Of a DNA stretch of 64,000 nt, positions 17,596 through 26,279 are shown piece after piece. This stretch comes from JBBQZU01 sp041749535 (lineage in GTDB: Bacteria > Bacteroidota > Bacteroidia > Flavobacteriales_D > Cryomorphaceae). How positions within the stretch are numbered: the first letter of the stretch is position 1; every line of letters begins with the position of its first letter. Below the pieces are notes generated by a model. It saw only the letters and a program-made list of their open reading frames with translations. It did not search any database and was not told the origin of the DNA. Both the position numbers and the translations under genes were made by a program. Location of the stretch: the NCBI GenBank assembly GCA_041749535.1, contig JBGTBE010000050.1, positions 8,892-72,891 of the forward strand, in the 5' to 3' direction.

Positions 17596-18614
17596 GAATT
17601 GTCACACCAATAGCATTTTTAGGTCTGTGGCTTGGCACCACAGTCAGCAGCGCGTTTGGTCAGGATATTCATTTTTCTCAATGGTTCTTTTCTCCTCAGT
17701 TGCTCAGTCCGGCTGAAATAGGCAACTTCCCGGCACAGTACCGTGCCAATGCGAACCAAAAAACACAATGGCGTGAAGTCTCTAAACCATATAGCACATT
17801 TGCCCTAAGCGCGGATGCCCACCTTGATGCCCTTCCGGATAATATTGCAGTGGGCCTCTCAATAATGAACGACAGGGCCGGTGATTCACGTTATAACACC
17901 TTTTCATTTCTCGCAGGAGGAAGTTATACTTATAATTTATTTGGCAGCGAAACACATGCTGTAAGAGGTGGACTCCAACTAGGTGTCACCCAGATAAAAC
18001 TCGATTACGACAACCTGAATTTCGACAACCAACACAACGGAGTGGTCTTTGATCCCAACTTGCCAAATGGGGAGAGTTTTGCGAGGAACGTTCGTTGGTA
18101 CGCCAATGTGAATATCGGTTTGGGATATACCTTTAAGTATGCAGAGCGAAAAGCAATTCATGGAGGTTGGAGCCTACACAATCTGAATAAGCCTGACCAA
18201 TCGTTTTTCAACGATGTGGGAGTCAGTTTGCCTATGAGGCAAAGCCTTTATGCATACTCCAGCTGGAAGGTGCACGAAGAGTGGGATGTGTTGCCATCCC
18301 TTAGGCTCATGATGCAAAATACATTTACTGAATTTCTTGCTGGCTCTGCGGTGCGCTACATACTGATGGACGAACGCGGAATGTACCGCACAGTGATCGC
18401 TGGGTACTTTGGTCGATTTGGCGACAGCGGAGTGGCGATGGTGGGCTTCGAGATAGATGAGTGGCAATTTGCCGCGAGCTACGACATCAATGTAAGCCAG
18501 TTAAAGCCGGCAAGCCGAAACAGAGGTGGTTTGGAATTTTCTTTGCAATATCTGTTTAACCGCACTGACCGGAGCAGAGGGTACCAGCATAAATTTTGCC
18601 CGGTATACCTATGA
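17592..18614 (+). CDS. PorP/SprF family type IX secretion outer-membrane protein
   Basis: 340 residues with a signal peptide (~1-23, ending near AFG) and the PorP/SprF start QDIHFSQWFFSPQLLSPAEIG. The remainder is alternating amphipathic beta strands typical of an outer-membrane barrel. Family members such as SprF are needed for secretion or surface attachment of the specific type B substrate encoded next to them. Here the substrate would be the 1339-residue protein, which overlaps by ATGA. Its own stop overlaps the next start (ATGA at 18611), indicating translational coupling. Confidence 0.92.
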   Translation: MRIVTPIAFLGLWLGTTVSSAFGQDIHFSQWFFSPQLLSPAEIGNFPAQYRANANQKTQWREVSKPYSTFALSADAHLDALPDNIAVGLSIMNDRAGDSRYNTFSFLAGGSYTYNLFGSETHAVRGGLQLGVTQIKLDYDNLNFDNQHNGVVFDPNLPNGESFARNVRWYANVNIGLGYTFKYAERKAIHGGWSLHNLNKPDQSFFNDVGVSLPMRQSLYAYSSWKVHEEWDVLPSLRLMMQNTFTEFLAGSAVRYILMDERGMYRTVIAGYFGRFGDSGVAMVGFEIDEWQFAASYDINVSQLKPASRNRGGLEFSLQYLFNRTDRSRGYQHKFCPVYL

Positions 18615-20845
18615 AAAAAAGTGTGCTATATCCGCTATTTACAGCATTGCTCAGCATGTTTGTGCTCGACACTTGTGGGCAGCGCGCGCAAGATTGGATT
18701 GTCCTTGGTGACGATGCCATGCACGCAGGCGACCCCTATGGTGCACTGCGCTACTATGGAGAAGCCATGAAACTGGACAGTACCCGTGCCTTACACAATT
18801 ACAAGTATGCGGAAGCGCTCCGTATGAATCAGCTGTATCCAAAAGCTGCATACTACTACTACAAAGTATACCGGCGTGATATGGACAAGTCGTACCCGGA
18901 TGGAGGGGCGAAGCTCGCAGAGATGTATAAACAATCTGGTAACTACACGGATGCTAAAAATACGTGGAGACGCGTGCGCGACAAGCACAAATCAGAGCCT
19001 GAGAGCTATTGGTACCGCAAAGCAGTGCAGGAAATGCGCTCTTGTGACCTGGCCGAAACATGGGGAAAGGATGAGCCAACAACGAAAGTGAAGCCTGCCC
19101 CGGAACAAATTAATACCGTGGCGAGCGAATTCTCAGGTGTAATTTCCCGAGAAGGAGACCTGCTGTACGCCACCCTGCGCGGCAGTTTTGATGAGAAAGG
19201 TAGACTTACCGATAATCCTGAAACTTATGTTGTGCACACAATGAAGGCCGACTCTCTCTTCAACAACTCTGCTGATGTTGAGATAATTGGATTGGATGGT
19301 GTGCTTACTGGAATCGCTTTGAACAGAGAAGAGTCAAAACGCGCCATGGTTATTCAGCACAGCAATGGCATGAACGAAGTGTATTTACAGGACCTTAATG
19401 CAGGAAGTCTCCCAATAAAGGTGCTCCCCTTTGCGGGTGATTCGGCCTGGTATTCACATCCTTCATTTGGATGGATAGATGGGAAGGAAGTGCTATTCAT
19501 TTCTTCAGATCGGGATGGTGGGTATGGGGGCCGCGACATATGGATGTTGGCACTGAACAATTTAGGTGCTGAGCCCAAAAATGTAGGCGAACCAGTAAAT
19601 AGTTCAGGTGATGAGATAACCCCATTCTACAGATTCGATGAGCAAAGGCTCTATTTCTCATCCAACTGGCATTATGGATTCGGTGGGTTCGATATTTTCT
19701 ACTCAAATTTGAATGGTAAAGTGTTTGACTTTCCAGAGAATTTGAGAAAACCTTTCAACACACCTTCGAACGATCTGTACTACAGCTACAACGATTTTCG
19801 CAAACGCGGCACGCTTTCTTCAAATAGAATACAATCGGTGAGAAGCGAAAATGAAGGCTGCTGCAATGATATTTACTACTTCGATGAATTCCCGGATCAA
19901 GAGGAAAAGGCAGATCTCATTCTCACCCTAGAAGACCTAAATAAATACCTCCCGGTGAAGCTGTATTTCCACAACGATGAGCCAGATCCGAAAACGGTAA
20001 ACCCCAGCACCAAACTTACCTATACCGATGCATACCGATCCTACACATCTATGCTTTCGGAATATGAAGAAGCTTATAGAGAAGGATTGGACGAAGCATC
20101 GGGAGAAGCTGCCGAAGAGGCCATGGATCGTTTCTTTATTGATGAGGTGGACAAGGGAATCAACGATTTAGAATTGTTCACATCCCTACTACTGGGTGAG
20201 CTAGAGGACGGTGCGAGAATTGCCCTTACGGTGAAAGGCTTTGCCAGCCCATTGGCACGTACCGATTACAATATGAAGCTCACTTCAAGGCGCATCTCTT
20301 CCCTCAAGAATTACTTGAGGCAGTATCACAGGGGAGCCCTCCTGCCCTATTTTGATGGGTCAGCGCCCAATGGTGGACTCCTCACCATTACCGAAATACC
20401 ATTTGGCGAGTACAAATCGGATGGGTTTGTTAGCGACAATCCCAACGACCGTTCAAATGCCATTTATAGCATTTCAGCAGCAAGGGAAAGAAAGATAGAA
20501 ATTACTTCTGTACAGCGCGCCCTCAGTGATCATTCCCATGCCGATGTACGTTTCACAACTGAAATTGCTGACCTGGGAACCGTAGAAGTAGGTTCGAGCA
20601 ATAAGTTCTCCTTTACATTTGAAGTGTTTGATGACGTGGACTTTGTGGCGGACAGCATGGCATTTGATTCAGTAAGGTTGGAGATCTCAGCACTGGAAAA
20701 AACATACAGTATTGGGAAAACGCACACCCTTTCAGGTGAATTAAAGGCTGAAAACAAGCCCGGGAAATACGCAGCTACCATATTGCTTTATGGCAACATA
20801 GCTGGTACACGCAGAGAACTAACTATCACATACGAAATAGAATAA
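18611..20845 (+). CDS. PorE-like lipid-free OmpA family protein: TPR, PD40 propeller, OmpA-like and DUF1573-like domains
   Basis: 744 residues from ATG 18611, chosen because it overlaps the previous stop by ATGA and begins a signal peptide; a TTG at 18596 is in frame but less likely. TPR-like helices (~25-120) are followed by a WD40-like PD40 propeller (~215-400, with FISSDRDGGYGGRDIWM and LYFSSNWHYGFGGFDIFY). An OmpA-like peptidoglycan-binding region (~510-620; KGFASPLARTDYNMKLTSRR, LKNYLRQYH) comes next. The C-terminal ~100 residues (DLGTVEVGSSNKFSFTFEV) resemble a DUF1573 Ig-like fold. The OmpA unit is therefore internal. It probably ties the PorP/T9SS complex to peptidoglycan. It is the third gene of the operon. 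Confidence 0.85.
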   Translation: MKKSVLYPLFTALLSMFVLDTCGQRAQDWIVLGDDAMHAGDPYGALRYYGEAMKLDSTRALHNYKYAEALRMNQLYPKAAYYYYKVYRRDMDKSYPDGGAKLAEMYKQSGNYTDAKNTWRRVRDKHKSEPESYWYRKAVQEMRSCDLAETWGKDEPTTKVKPAPEQINTVASEFSGVISREGDLLYATLRGSFDEKGRLTDNPETYVVHTMKADSLFNNSADVEIIGLDGVLTGIALNREESKRAMVIQHSNGMNEVYLQDLNAGSLPIKVLPFAGDSAWYSHPSFGWIDGKEVLFISSDRDGGYGGRDIWMLALNNLGAEPKNVGEPVNSSGDEITPFYRFDEQRLYFSSNWHYGFGGFDIFYSNLNGKVFDFPENLRKPFNTPSNDLYYSYNDFRKRGTLSSNRIQSVRSENEGCCNDIYYFDEFPDQEEKADLILTLEDLNKYLPVKLYFHNDEPDPKTVNPSTKLTYTDAYRSYTSMLSEYEEAYREGLDEASGEAAEEAMDRFFIDEVDKGINDLELFTSLLLGELEDGARIALTVKGFASPLARTDYNMKLTSRRISSLKNYLRQYHRGALLPYFDGSAPNGGLLTITEIPFGEYKSDGFVSDNPNDRSNAIYSISAARERKIEITSVQRALSDHSHADVRFTTEIADLGTVEVGSSNKFSFTFEVFDDVDFVADSMAFDSVRLEISALEKTYSIGKTHTLSGELKAENKPGKYAATILLYGNIAGTRRELTITYEIE

Positions 20846-20849
20846 GCAC

Positions 20850-21554
20850 ATGAAATTCAATGTTCTCGGAGAATATTATGAACTTAAAACGAAGTTGCCT
20901 TTCAGTAAGAAATTTAAGAATGGTGAATTGATACCCATTGATTTATCAGAAGGCCGTACCACCGAATTTCAAACCCAAAGCCTGGAAGGATTGACCAAAT
21001 ATGTGAGAAGTCACATTTCGAATAAAAGAGCTTTGGGTGCATTTGGGGGTTATGCCGAAAAGCGGAATCTTTATTCGCGCAGCAATGTATTCCACAAGCC
21101 TGAAGGTGTCCGGGATGTGCATTTGGGCATTGATTTCTGGCTTCCGGCAGGCACCGAAATTGTGGCGCCCTTACCAGGTGTGGTGCACAGCTTTGCCAAT
21201 AACCACAATTCTGGCGATTACGGTCCTACCATTGTACTAAAGCATTATATCGGCAATGAAGTGATTCACTCACTTTATGGGCACTTGAGCAAATCATCTT
21301 TGGAAAACTTAGCCATAGGGCAAATAGTGACCCGTGGGCAGCGAATAGGTGAATTGGGCACAGAAGAAGAAAATGTACATTGGCCTCCCCACCTGCATTT
21401 TCAGTTAATCAGAAACATGGAAAACAAGCTGGGCGACTATCCTGGAGTATGCCATGAACAGGAAGTAGATTACTATTTTGAGAACTGTCCCAATCCCTTG
21501 GTATTCTTTGGGCACCAATGGATAAAAAAACTCTATCGGGGTATCCCACTTTAA
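20850..21554 (+). CDS. M23 family metallopeptidase without a visible signal peptide
   Basis: 234 residues containing an M23/LytM fold that cleaves or binds peptidoglycan peptides in most known members. Metal ligands are His91 and Asp95 in HLGIDFW, His145 in GHLS, and His181/His183 in HLHF. No N-terminal hydrophobic segment exists, so by sequence it is not a Sec substrate. The HLGIDFWLPAGTEIVAPLPG stretch and WPPHLHFQLI resemble, from memory, the M23 module in the middle of APH-M23-aminotransferase fusion proteins, here as a stand-alone gene. It starts 4 bases after the PorE-like gene and is probably cotranscribed with it. Confidence 0.85.
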   Translation: MKFNVLGEYYELKTKLPFSKKFKNGELIPIDLSEGRTTEFQTQSLEGLTKYVRSHISNKRALGAFGGYAEKRNLYSRSNVFHKPEGVRDVHLGIDFWLPAGTEIVAPLPGVVHSFANNHNSGDYGPTIVLKHYIGNEVIHSLYGHLSKSSLENLAIGQIVTRGQRIGELGTEEENVHWPPHLHFQLIRNMENKLGDYPGVCHEQEVDYYFENCPNPLVFFGHQWIKKLYRGIPL

Positions 21555-21626
21555 TTGCTGTAAGACTTTATACGGTTGAACATAGCGTGCAAAAAATTTG
21601 TTAATTTGTTCGTCAAGTTTTATACT

Positions 21627-22463
21627 GTGAAGCCATCAACCCACTTTCCTATACGCATCATTGCCCTCATTATTCTGGGAGTTTCTGTACTCCTTTTGAA
21701 AGGCTGTGGAGAATTAGGATATTCAGTAGATGTAGAATCTGAGCATGATTCATCATCGATGCCCACAGACCTTTGGCTCCTGGATGCGCAAGAGCATGTG
21801 CAGGAAGCGGATACAAAACGCGACAATTATACCCTCAAAGCAGAAGTGAATGAGCAAGGCGTGGCTGCAAGAATTTATTTCAATGATGATATACAGATAT
21901 ACAAGCTTTCAGTTGCGGACAGTATGGGGGTTTTGAATAATTACTATTTCACGGAAGGCATACTCGCTTATTCTACCCACCATTCTCAAGCAAGCAAAGG
22001 TGTAAACTGGTTGGTGGCCTACGCACAAAACAAACCCTATGCGGCATGCAATAATTGCGAAAGTGATTCTGAAAAGAGAAATGAAAATGCTTCTGAAGCA
22101 CCAATAAAAGAATCTGAACTTCGAGATGTTATTCGACTGGTAGATCTACTTGAGGAGCGCGAGAATTCACATTTTTATGATAAGCGCATTGAAGGCCCCA
22201 AAGAAATCATCAGTGATCAGCTTACTTCGGGAACCACAGAAAGAATCTATGCTGTAAATGCCATTCGGGGTGAAAAGCTAAGGGTACAACTCTCCTCATC
22301 TTCAGAGTATATTTTCTTCACTGTACTTCCAAACAATGGCTCTAATATGGAGCACAAATATTGGGAGGGAAGCGCTACCATCACGGGTGATCTTATTATA
22401 AAGGTTTTTACTGTTGACCACATCGCATCTCAGGCGTTTGAGTTGATCATAGAAAAACTTTGA
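21627..22463 (+). CDS. Predicted lipoprotein of unknown function
   Basis: No family is recognised. The frame is open from a TTG at 21576, but a GTG at 21627 places a lysine-leading hydrophobic segment (IRIIALIILGVSVLLLKGC) at the N-terminus; the cysteine after LLKG is a possible lipidation site. No ATG is available, so the start is uncertain. The mature part is acidic (many Glu/Asp) and ends in a short beta-rich segment (YAVNAIRGEKLRVQLSSSSE..) reminiscent of pre-peptidase or carbohydrate-binding modules, without clear motifs. It is the last gene of the operon that starts at 13576 and converges with tryptophan dioxygenase with 1 base between the stops. Confidence 0.6.
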   Translation: MKPSTHFPIRIIALIILGVSVLLLKGCGELGYSVDVESEHDSSSMPTDLWLLDAQEHVQEADTKRDNYTLKAEVNEQGVAARIYFNDDIQIYKLSVADSMGVLNNYYFTEGILAYSTHHSQASKGVNWLVAYAQNKPYAACNNCESDSEKRNENASEAPIKESELRDVIRLVDLLEERENSHFYDKRIEGPKEIISDQLTSGTTERIYAVNAIRGEKLRVQLSSSSEYIFFTVLPNNGSNMEHKYWEGSATITGDLIIKVFTVDHIASQAFELIIEKL

Positions 22464-22464
22464 A

Positions 22465-23502
22465 TTACCGCACGAAACCAAGCTGGGTTTCCAGAACCAT
22501 TGGGAGTTTCGGCAGATCCTTTCTAGCCACAAGCAAACCATTGAGTTCAGCCAATTCCCCAAAAATAAAGTGCTTGTCCATTGCGGCTTTTAAATAGCCT
22601 CTGCCACTTGAGTTGCCTGTTCCCACGCGGGCACCAATCATTCTGTGCACCATATTCATGTGGCGTGAACGCCAGTTGGCCATGAGTTCATCTATCTCTT
22701 GCAAGCTTTGGAGCAATTCAAATGGCAGGTGAAGCAGTGGCAATCCACGGTAAAGCATAATAAACAAGGCAGCACGCGAAGCTTTTGGCGATAGCCGACG
22801 CTTCTCGTCTTGTTCAGTACCGAAGAGCACCTTATCGAAAAGTTCCAAATTGGCGTTTTCTATTTGCAACAACCCTTTGCTGTATGCACCTCGGTAAGCA
22901 TGCCAAAATGAATGTTTAGATGGATTGTTTGCTTCAGCTTCTGGCCAAAATTCACTTTTATCGAAATAAGGCATTCGCTCCAGCCAAACGTTCAAAAGGT
23001 CAAGAAGGGATATTTTTTGTTCCACATCTTTCACCACCGCTACATCTTCGGGTCTGAGTTGAGATGTGTAATAAGATTTGCCATGGCGCTCTTCAAAACG
23101 AAGTCCTAGCAAGGCTTCCAATTCCTTCCATTGTATACTCTGAAATCCACTCGCAGGCCTGAGCAAATCGCGAAAATCAAGGAAATCAAGAGATGTCATG
23201 GTTTCCATAATATTGACCTGGTCCACCAAAAGCCTCAAAATGGTGACTATACGCCTTGCGCGGTGCACCACGGTCTGCAATGTAGGGTCATTGTCATTTA
23301 CCCTTGGAGATTTGAGCATTTCAATAATGCTATTCAACTCATAGAGCACCTGTTTAAACCACAATTCGTATGCCTGATGGGTAATGATAAATAACATCTC
23401 ATCGTGCGCATCAACATTTAAATTGGTGCTCTCAGGTTGCTGTGCATTGAGTATTTTATCCAGCTGCAGGTAATCCTTGTAATAAACTTCTTTGTGTGAC
23501 AT
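22465..23502 (-). CDS. kynA: Tryptophan 2,3-dioxygenase
   Basis: A cytoplasmic haem enzyme that oxidises L-tryptophan to N-formylkynurenine, the first step of kynurenine catabolism. It has 345 residues. The conserved N-terminal motif HDEMLFIITHQAYELWFKQ contains His42 in the place of the active-site His55 of the Xanthomonas enzyme. His286 in MVHRMIGARVGTG is the likely proximal haem ligand. The length is somewhat above the ~280-residue bacterial form because of an internal insertion (~200-260), as in other Bacteroidota members. No other kynurenine-pathway gene is in the window. It is transcribed alone on the minus strand. Confidence 0.95.
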   Translation of the reverse strand: MSHKEVYYKDYLQLDKILNAQQPESTNLNVDAHDEMLFIITHQAYELWFKQVLYELNSIIEMLKSPRVNDNDPTLQTVVHRARRIVTILRLLVDQVNIMETMTSLDFLDFRDLLRPASGFQSIQWKELEALLGLRFEERHGKSYYTSQLRPEDVAVVKDVEQKISLLDLLNVWLERMPYFDKSEFWPEAEANNPSKHSFWHAYRGAYSKGLLQIENANLELFDKVLFGTEQDEKRRLSPKASRAALFIMLYRGLPLLHLPFELLQSLQEIDELMANWRSRHMNMVHRMIGARVGTGNSSGRGYLKAAMDKHFIFGELAELNGLLVARKDLPKLPMVLETQLGFVR

Positions 23503-23588
23503 ATTCTCTAGTAGGTGCGCGAAGATATTAATTTACCATTGGCTAAAATATGACCTTGGTCGTATATGAGAAGTGGATAGCTCAGCAT

Positions 23589-24521
23589 CTATTTACCGGC
23601 GCCTGTATTGTAAGAAGTACAGCGAAGCTCAAAATTGATAATTTCTGGTTTTTTGAGGGGTACATCCCAGTCACCGTTGTACCATATTCTCTTTGGTAGC
23701 AGCCACCCATCTTGCACAAAATTCTCAATCTCCATACTGATATCAAAATCGAACAGAATGGTATTGTGTTTTAGTCGGTATTCTCTGGCAATGACCTGGT
23801 AGGTTTCCGGGTTGAAATATGAAGTTAAGTCGTGGATAACGGTTTCTTTCTCAAACCCTTTTCGTGCAATACATGAGAAGGCTATGCAGTCCACTGAGTC
23901 GCGCTTTACTTTAAAAATCCGGTAATCGTAATAGGGTACCATATGGTCATCGAAAATGGCTAGTTTGTCACCAATGAAGGGCACGTTTTCAATTTCGGCA
24001 CCTGGGTTGAACATCAACCGCTTGAGCTGGGCTTTGTGCTTGTCTATTCTTGAGCCTGATACTAATTCTTGCTCCACGGCTACAATTCGGTTACTTACCT
24101 TCTGAGGTTCCGTTGGAAAAAATACTTCATCGTACATTTCGGCTGTAAGGTACTTCCACTCTCCATTGTTCTTTCGAATTTTGCCATTCGTTTTCTCCTC
24201 GGTTATTTCTACCCACATTTTCTCAGAAGCATCCAAATGTTGTATTGCCCTGCGTTGCATGGTACCCCGTTCCGACTCATCCTTGTTGTACACCACCACT
24301 GCTCCTGTCAAATGGTGAGGGAAGTATTTCAGGTTGAGAAAAGCCTTGTAAAAAGTGGTATCATCTCGCACTTTCTGAATAAATCTAAGAATGTCAGCAC
24401 TGTCCCAACCGCTGTTTACAACAAACTCGTCTAGACTCACCACTTTCACAATATCATTTTGGGCTTTGACAGGAAAAGCCAATAGAGATAGGGCAAGGCA
24501 GATGAATACTAAATTTTTCAT
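23589..24521 (-). CDS. Secreted protein of unknown function
   Basis: A 310-residue protein starting with a clear signal peptide (MKNLVFICLALSLLAFPVKA, cleavage near AQN). The mature region is beta-rich with alternating aromatic and charged residues and no catalytic motif I recognise. The pattern of strands such as VVVYNKDESERG, YYDYRIFKVKRDSVDCIAFS and NPETYQVIAREYRL loosely recalls LolA/LppX-type or DUF4292-like lipid-binding sheets, but this is a guess. It is monocistronic between kynA and RNase P RNA. Confidence 0.75.
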   Translation of the reverse strand: MKNLVFICLALSLLAFPVKAQNDIVKVVSLDEFVVNSGWDSADILRFIQKVRDDTTFYKAFLNLKYFPHHLTGAVVVYNKDESERGTMQRRAIQHLDASEKMWVEITEEKTNGKIRKNNGEWKYLTAEMYDEVFFPTEPQKVSNRIVAVEQELVSGSRIDKHKAQLKRLMFNPGAEIENVPFIGDKLAIFDDHMVPYYDYRIFKVKRDSVDCIAFSCIARKGFEKETVIHDLTSYFNPETYQVIAREYRLKHNTILFDFDISMEIENFVQDGWLLPKRIWYNGDWDVPLKKPEIINFELRCTSYNTGAGK

Positions 24522-24574
24522 ACGAGCAAAACGTTATTTCTGAAGTGTTGGTTTAGCCGAAAACGAAGGTCGCT

Positions 24575-24610
24575 AAAAAAACCCCGGCCACGGAATAAAC
24601 CGGGCCGGGG
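24575..24610 (-). terminator. Rho-independent terminator of rnpB
   Basis: An 8 bp all-GC stem (CCCCGGCC at 24582-24589 with GGCCGGGG at 24603-24610) is preceded on the plus strand by seven A, a T tract on the minus strand. It lies directly after the RNase P RNA 3' end. Confidence 0.92.
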
Positions 24611-24611
24611 T

Positions 24612-25003
24612 GCAAGAATGAAACCTGTAAGCCGGATTCTGTCGCCATGCCACAAGGGTATGGGTTCCATCATTTATCTACGCAGCAGGTCACCCTGATA
24701 CTTTATCGACCTACCCTCCCGGATTGGGCGCGCTACCCTCAAGCCCGGGTTTACATGGTCTTTCAACCCGCGAGGTTTACCCTTCTCATTGATTGCCCAA
24801 TGAGACTGTGGGCTCTTACCCCACTCTTTTCACCCTTACCTGCCTTTCCCCGACCTAGATCTGTGAGAGGCGGGCGGTATATGTCTCTGTGGCACTTTCT
24901 GTACCCCGTTTGCGCGGAGTCCTTCCCGTTAGGAAGCGCGGTGCGCTATGCTGTCCGGACTTTCCTCTTCAGCCCTTTCGGGCTGCAGCGATGGAACGGT
25001 TTC
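24612..25003 (-). ncRNA. rnpB: RNase P RNA (type A)
   Basis: The catalytic RNA that matures tRNA 5' ends. Read on the minus strand it holds the conserved GAGGAAAGTCCGGAC (24952-24967) near the 5' end and ACAGAATCCGGCTTACAGG (24624-24642) near the 3' end, which together form the P4 pseudoknot core. The terminal helix P1 is GAAACC at the 5' end (24998-25003) pairing with GGTTTC (24620-24625). The ~390-base length is usual. Ends are estimated from P1 and the terminator and may be off by about 5-10 bases. A 206-codon open frame on the opposite strand is spurious. Confidence 0.95.
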
Positions 25004-25007
25004 TATG

Positions 25008-25015
25008 CAAAGGTA
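25008..25015 (-). promoter_or_regulatory. -7 box TACCTTTG of rnpB
   Basis: On the minus strand TACCTTTG lies 4 bases before the inferred rnpB 5' end, the spacing expected between a Bacteroidota -7 box and the transcription start. Confidence 0.65.
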
Positions 25016-25211
25016 CACCAATATCAATTTGGCAGTGCATTGTTCCGGTTTAGTAGGTGTGGTCATTGCGACTGCTGTATACAGCAAAGGCATGACTTTA
25101 TGCCATGCCACTTGCACCTTTCGGTTTCGCTAAAATTCTATGATTCGATTGCAGAAAGACCAAAGCACTTAGGACGAACTCATACAGCACTCATGTTCAA
25201 ATCAATGCTTA

Positions 25212-25550
25212 CTATTCTTTTTTGGAGTTCAGCAAATAGCTCACAAAAAGCCCCGCTCCTGCCATAAAGAAAATACAAGCCGGATATACTGCTTCCTCAC
25301 CAGTGAAGCTATACATGCCAATGGCTGTAACTATGCCAAGCCCGATGCCCATAGATGTGAGTGCAACGCTTAGTATCAGGTACTTTCTGGTTCTGCCAGG
25401 AACGCCACCCGAATGAAAAATACTTGCATCTACACCCCTTTCTATAAGAGCGAGTCGCTCCCTGTGACGCGTTGTGATGAACAGATAGAAGATTCCGAAA
25501 ATACAACTGAAAACCATCAATGGGATTAAAATTTCTTCTGCTTGTACCAT
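25212..25550 (-). CDS. DUF6249 small membrane protein
   Basis: 112 residues. An N-terminal membrane helix (~8-26) is followed by TRHRERLALIERG, the signature that led me to DUF6249, then two further helices (~58-78 and ~88-106). The function is unknown; in Bacteroidota such genes usually sit beside an ECF sigma factor gene. Here the sigma factor at 25680 is divergent, with 129 bases between the starts, consistent with a shared regulatory region. Confidence 0.82.
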   Translation of the reverse strand: MVQAEEILIPLMVFSCIFGIFYLFITTRHRERLALIERGVDASIFHSGGVPGRTRKYLILSVALTSMGIGLGIVTAIGMYSFTGEEAVYPACIFFMAGAGLFVSYLLNSKKE

Positions 25551-25679
25551 GTTATTATAAGTTTTAGATTCACCTAATGGACGATGCCTATTAGATACGC
25601 GTTACAGATTTTGACAAAGAAAAAATAATTTCTTTTAAAAAGCGTAACAGAGCTCATTGTAGGGTCGTCCAATGTAAAA

Positions 25680-26279
25680 ATGGACCGCAGCGCCGATAAA
25701 GCCCTAATTAGAGGAATCCTTGGAAGGGACGATCAGGCGATATTGCGTTTCGTCCACTCTTATCAGGACCAGGTATACGCGCAGGCCAATAAGTTATTGC
25801 GAAGCACCCAAGATGCTGAAGAAGCCTGTCAGGACGTGTTTATGAAAGCGCTTGGTCGCATGGCACAATTCGAAGGCAGGTGTAGCCTTTCAACCTGGCT
25901 GTATAAAATTACTTATACTACTTGTCTGGATGTGATTAAATTGCGCAAAAAAACAGGTGGTGAAGAAGAGATAGACCATGCATCTGTGCCTGAATGGTCA
26001 GAAATAGAAGGCAGTTTAGGAATGCTTGAAATGCATGAACAACGCAGTATTATAGATCGCTGTATAGCCATGCTTGACGAAACGGATGCAATGCTTATAG
26101 ATTTATTTCACCTCAAGGAAATGGCAATTACTGAAATTGCTGAAATAACTGAAATGACTGAAGGGTCTATCAGAGTGCGAATGATGAGAGCCCGTAAAAA
26201 ACTTGCCGTACTACTAGAGAAAAGTCTCCCGGAAGAGACTATTAAAATACATAAGAATGAAAAACGAAGAAACACATAA
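25680..26279 (+). CDS. ECF sigma-70 family RNA polymerase sigma factor
   Basis: 199 residues. Region 2 (~20-90) shows FVHSYQDQVYAQANKLL, DAEEACQDVFMKAL and STWLYKITYTTCLDVIKLRKK, the core-binding and -10-recognising helices. Region 4 (~125-180) has LIDLFHLKEMAITEIAEIT and EGSIRVRMMRARKKL, the helix-turn-helix. It should redirect RNA polymerase to a small regulon in response to a signal relayed by its partner. Its 3' end overlaps the next gene by 23 bases, indicating translational coupling. It is divergent from the DUF6249 gene, a frequent neighbour of such sigma factors. Confidence 0.93.
   Translation: MDRSADKALIRGILGRDDQAILRFVHSYQDQVYAQANKLLRSTQDAEEACQDVFMKALGRMAQFEGRCSLSTWLYKITYTTCLDVIKLRKKTGGEEEIDHASVPEWSEIEGSLGMLEMHEQRSIIDRCIAMLDETDAMLIDLFHLKEMAITEIAEITEMTEGSIRVRMMRARKKLAVLLEKSLPEETIKIHKNEKRRNT

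Noticed and set aside
13576..22463. Possibility that the five-gene operon is a phage tail or contractile injection system
   Set aside because: No sheath, tube, baseplate, AAA+ or tail-fibre genes; the PorP and sorting-domain evidence points to T9SS.
24647..25267. Plus-strand open frame of 206 codons
   Set aside because: It lies antisense to RNase P RNA and has no protein-like composition; the conserved RNA motifs explain the sequence.
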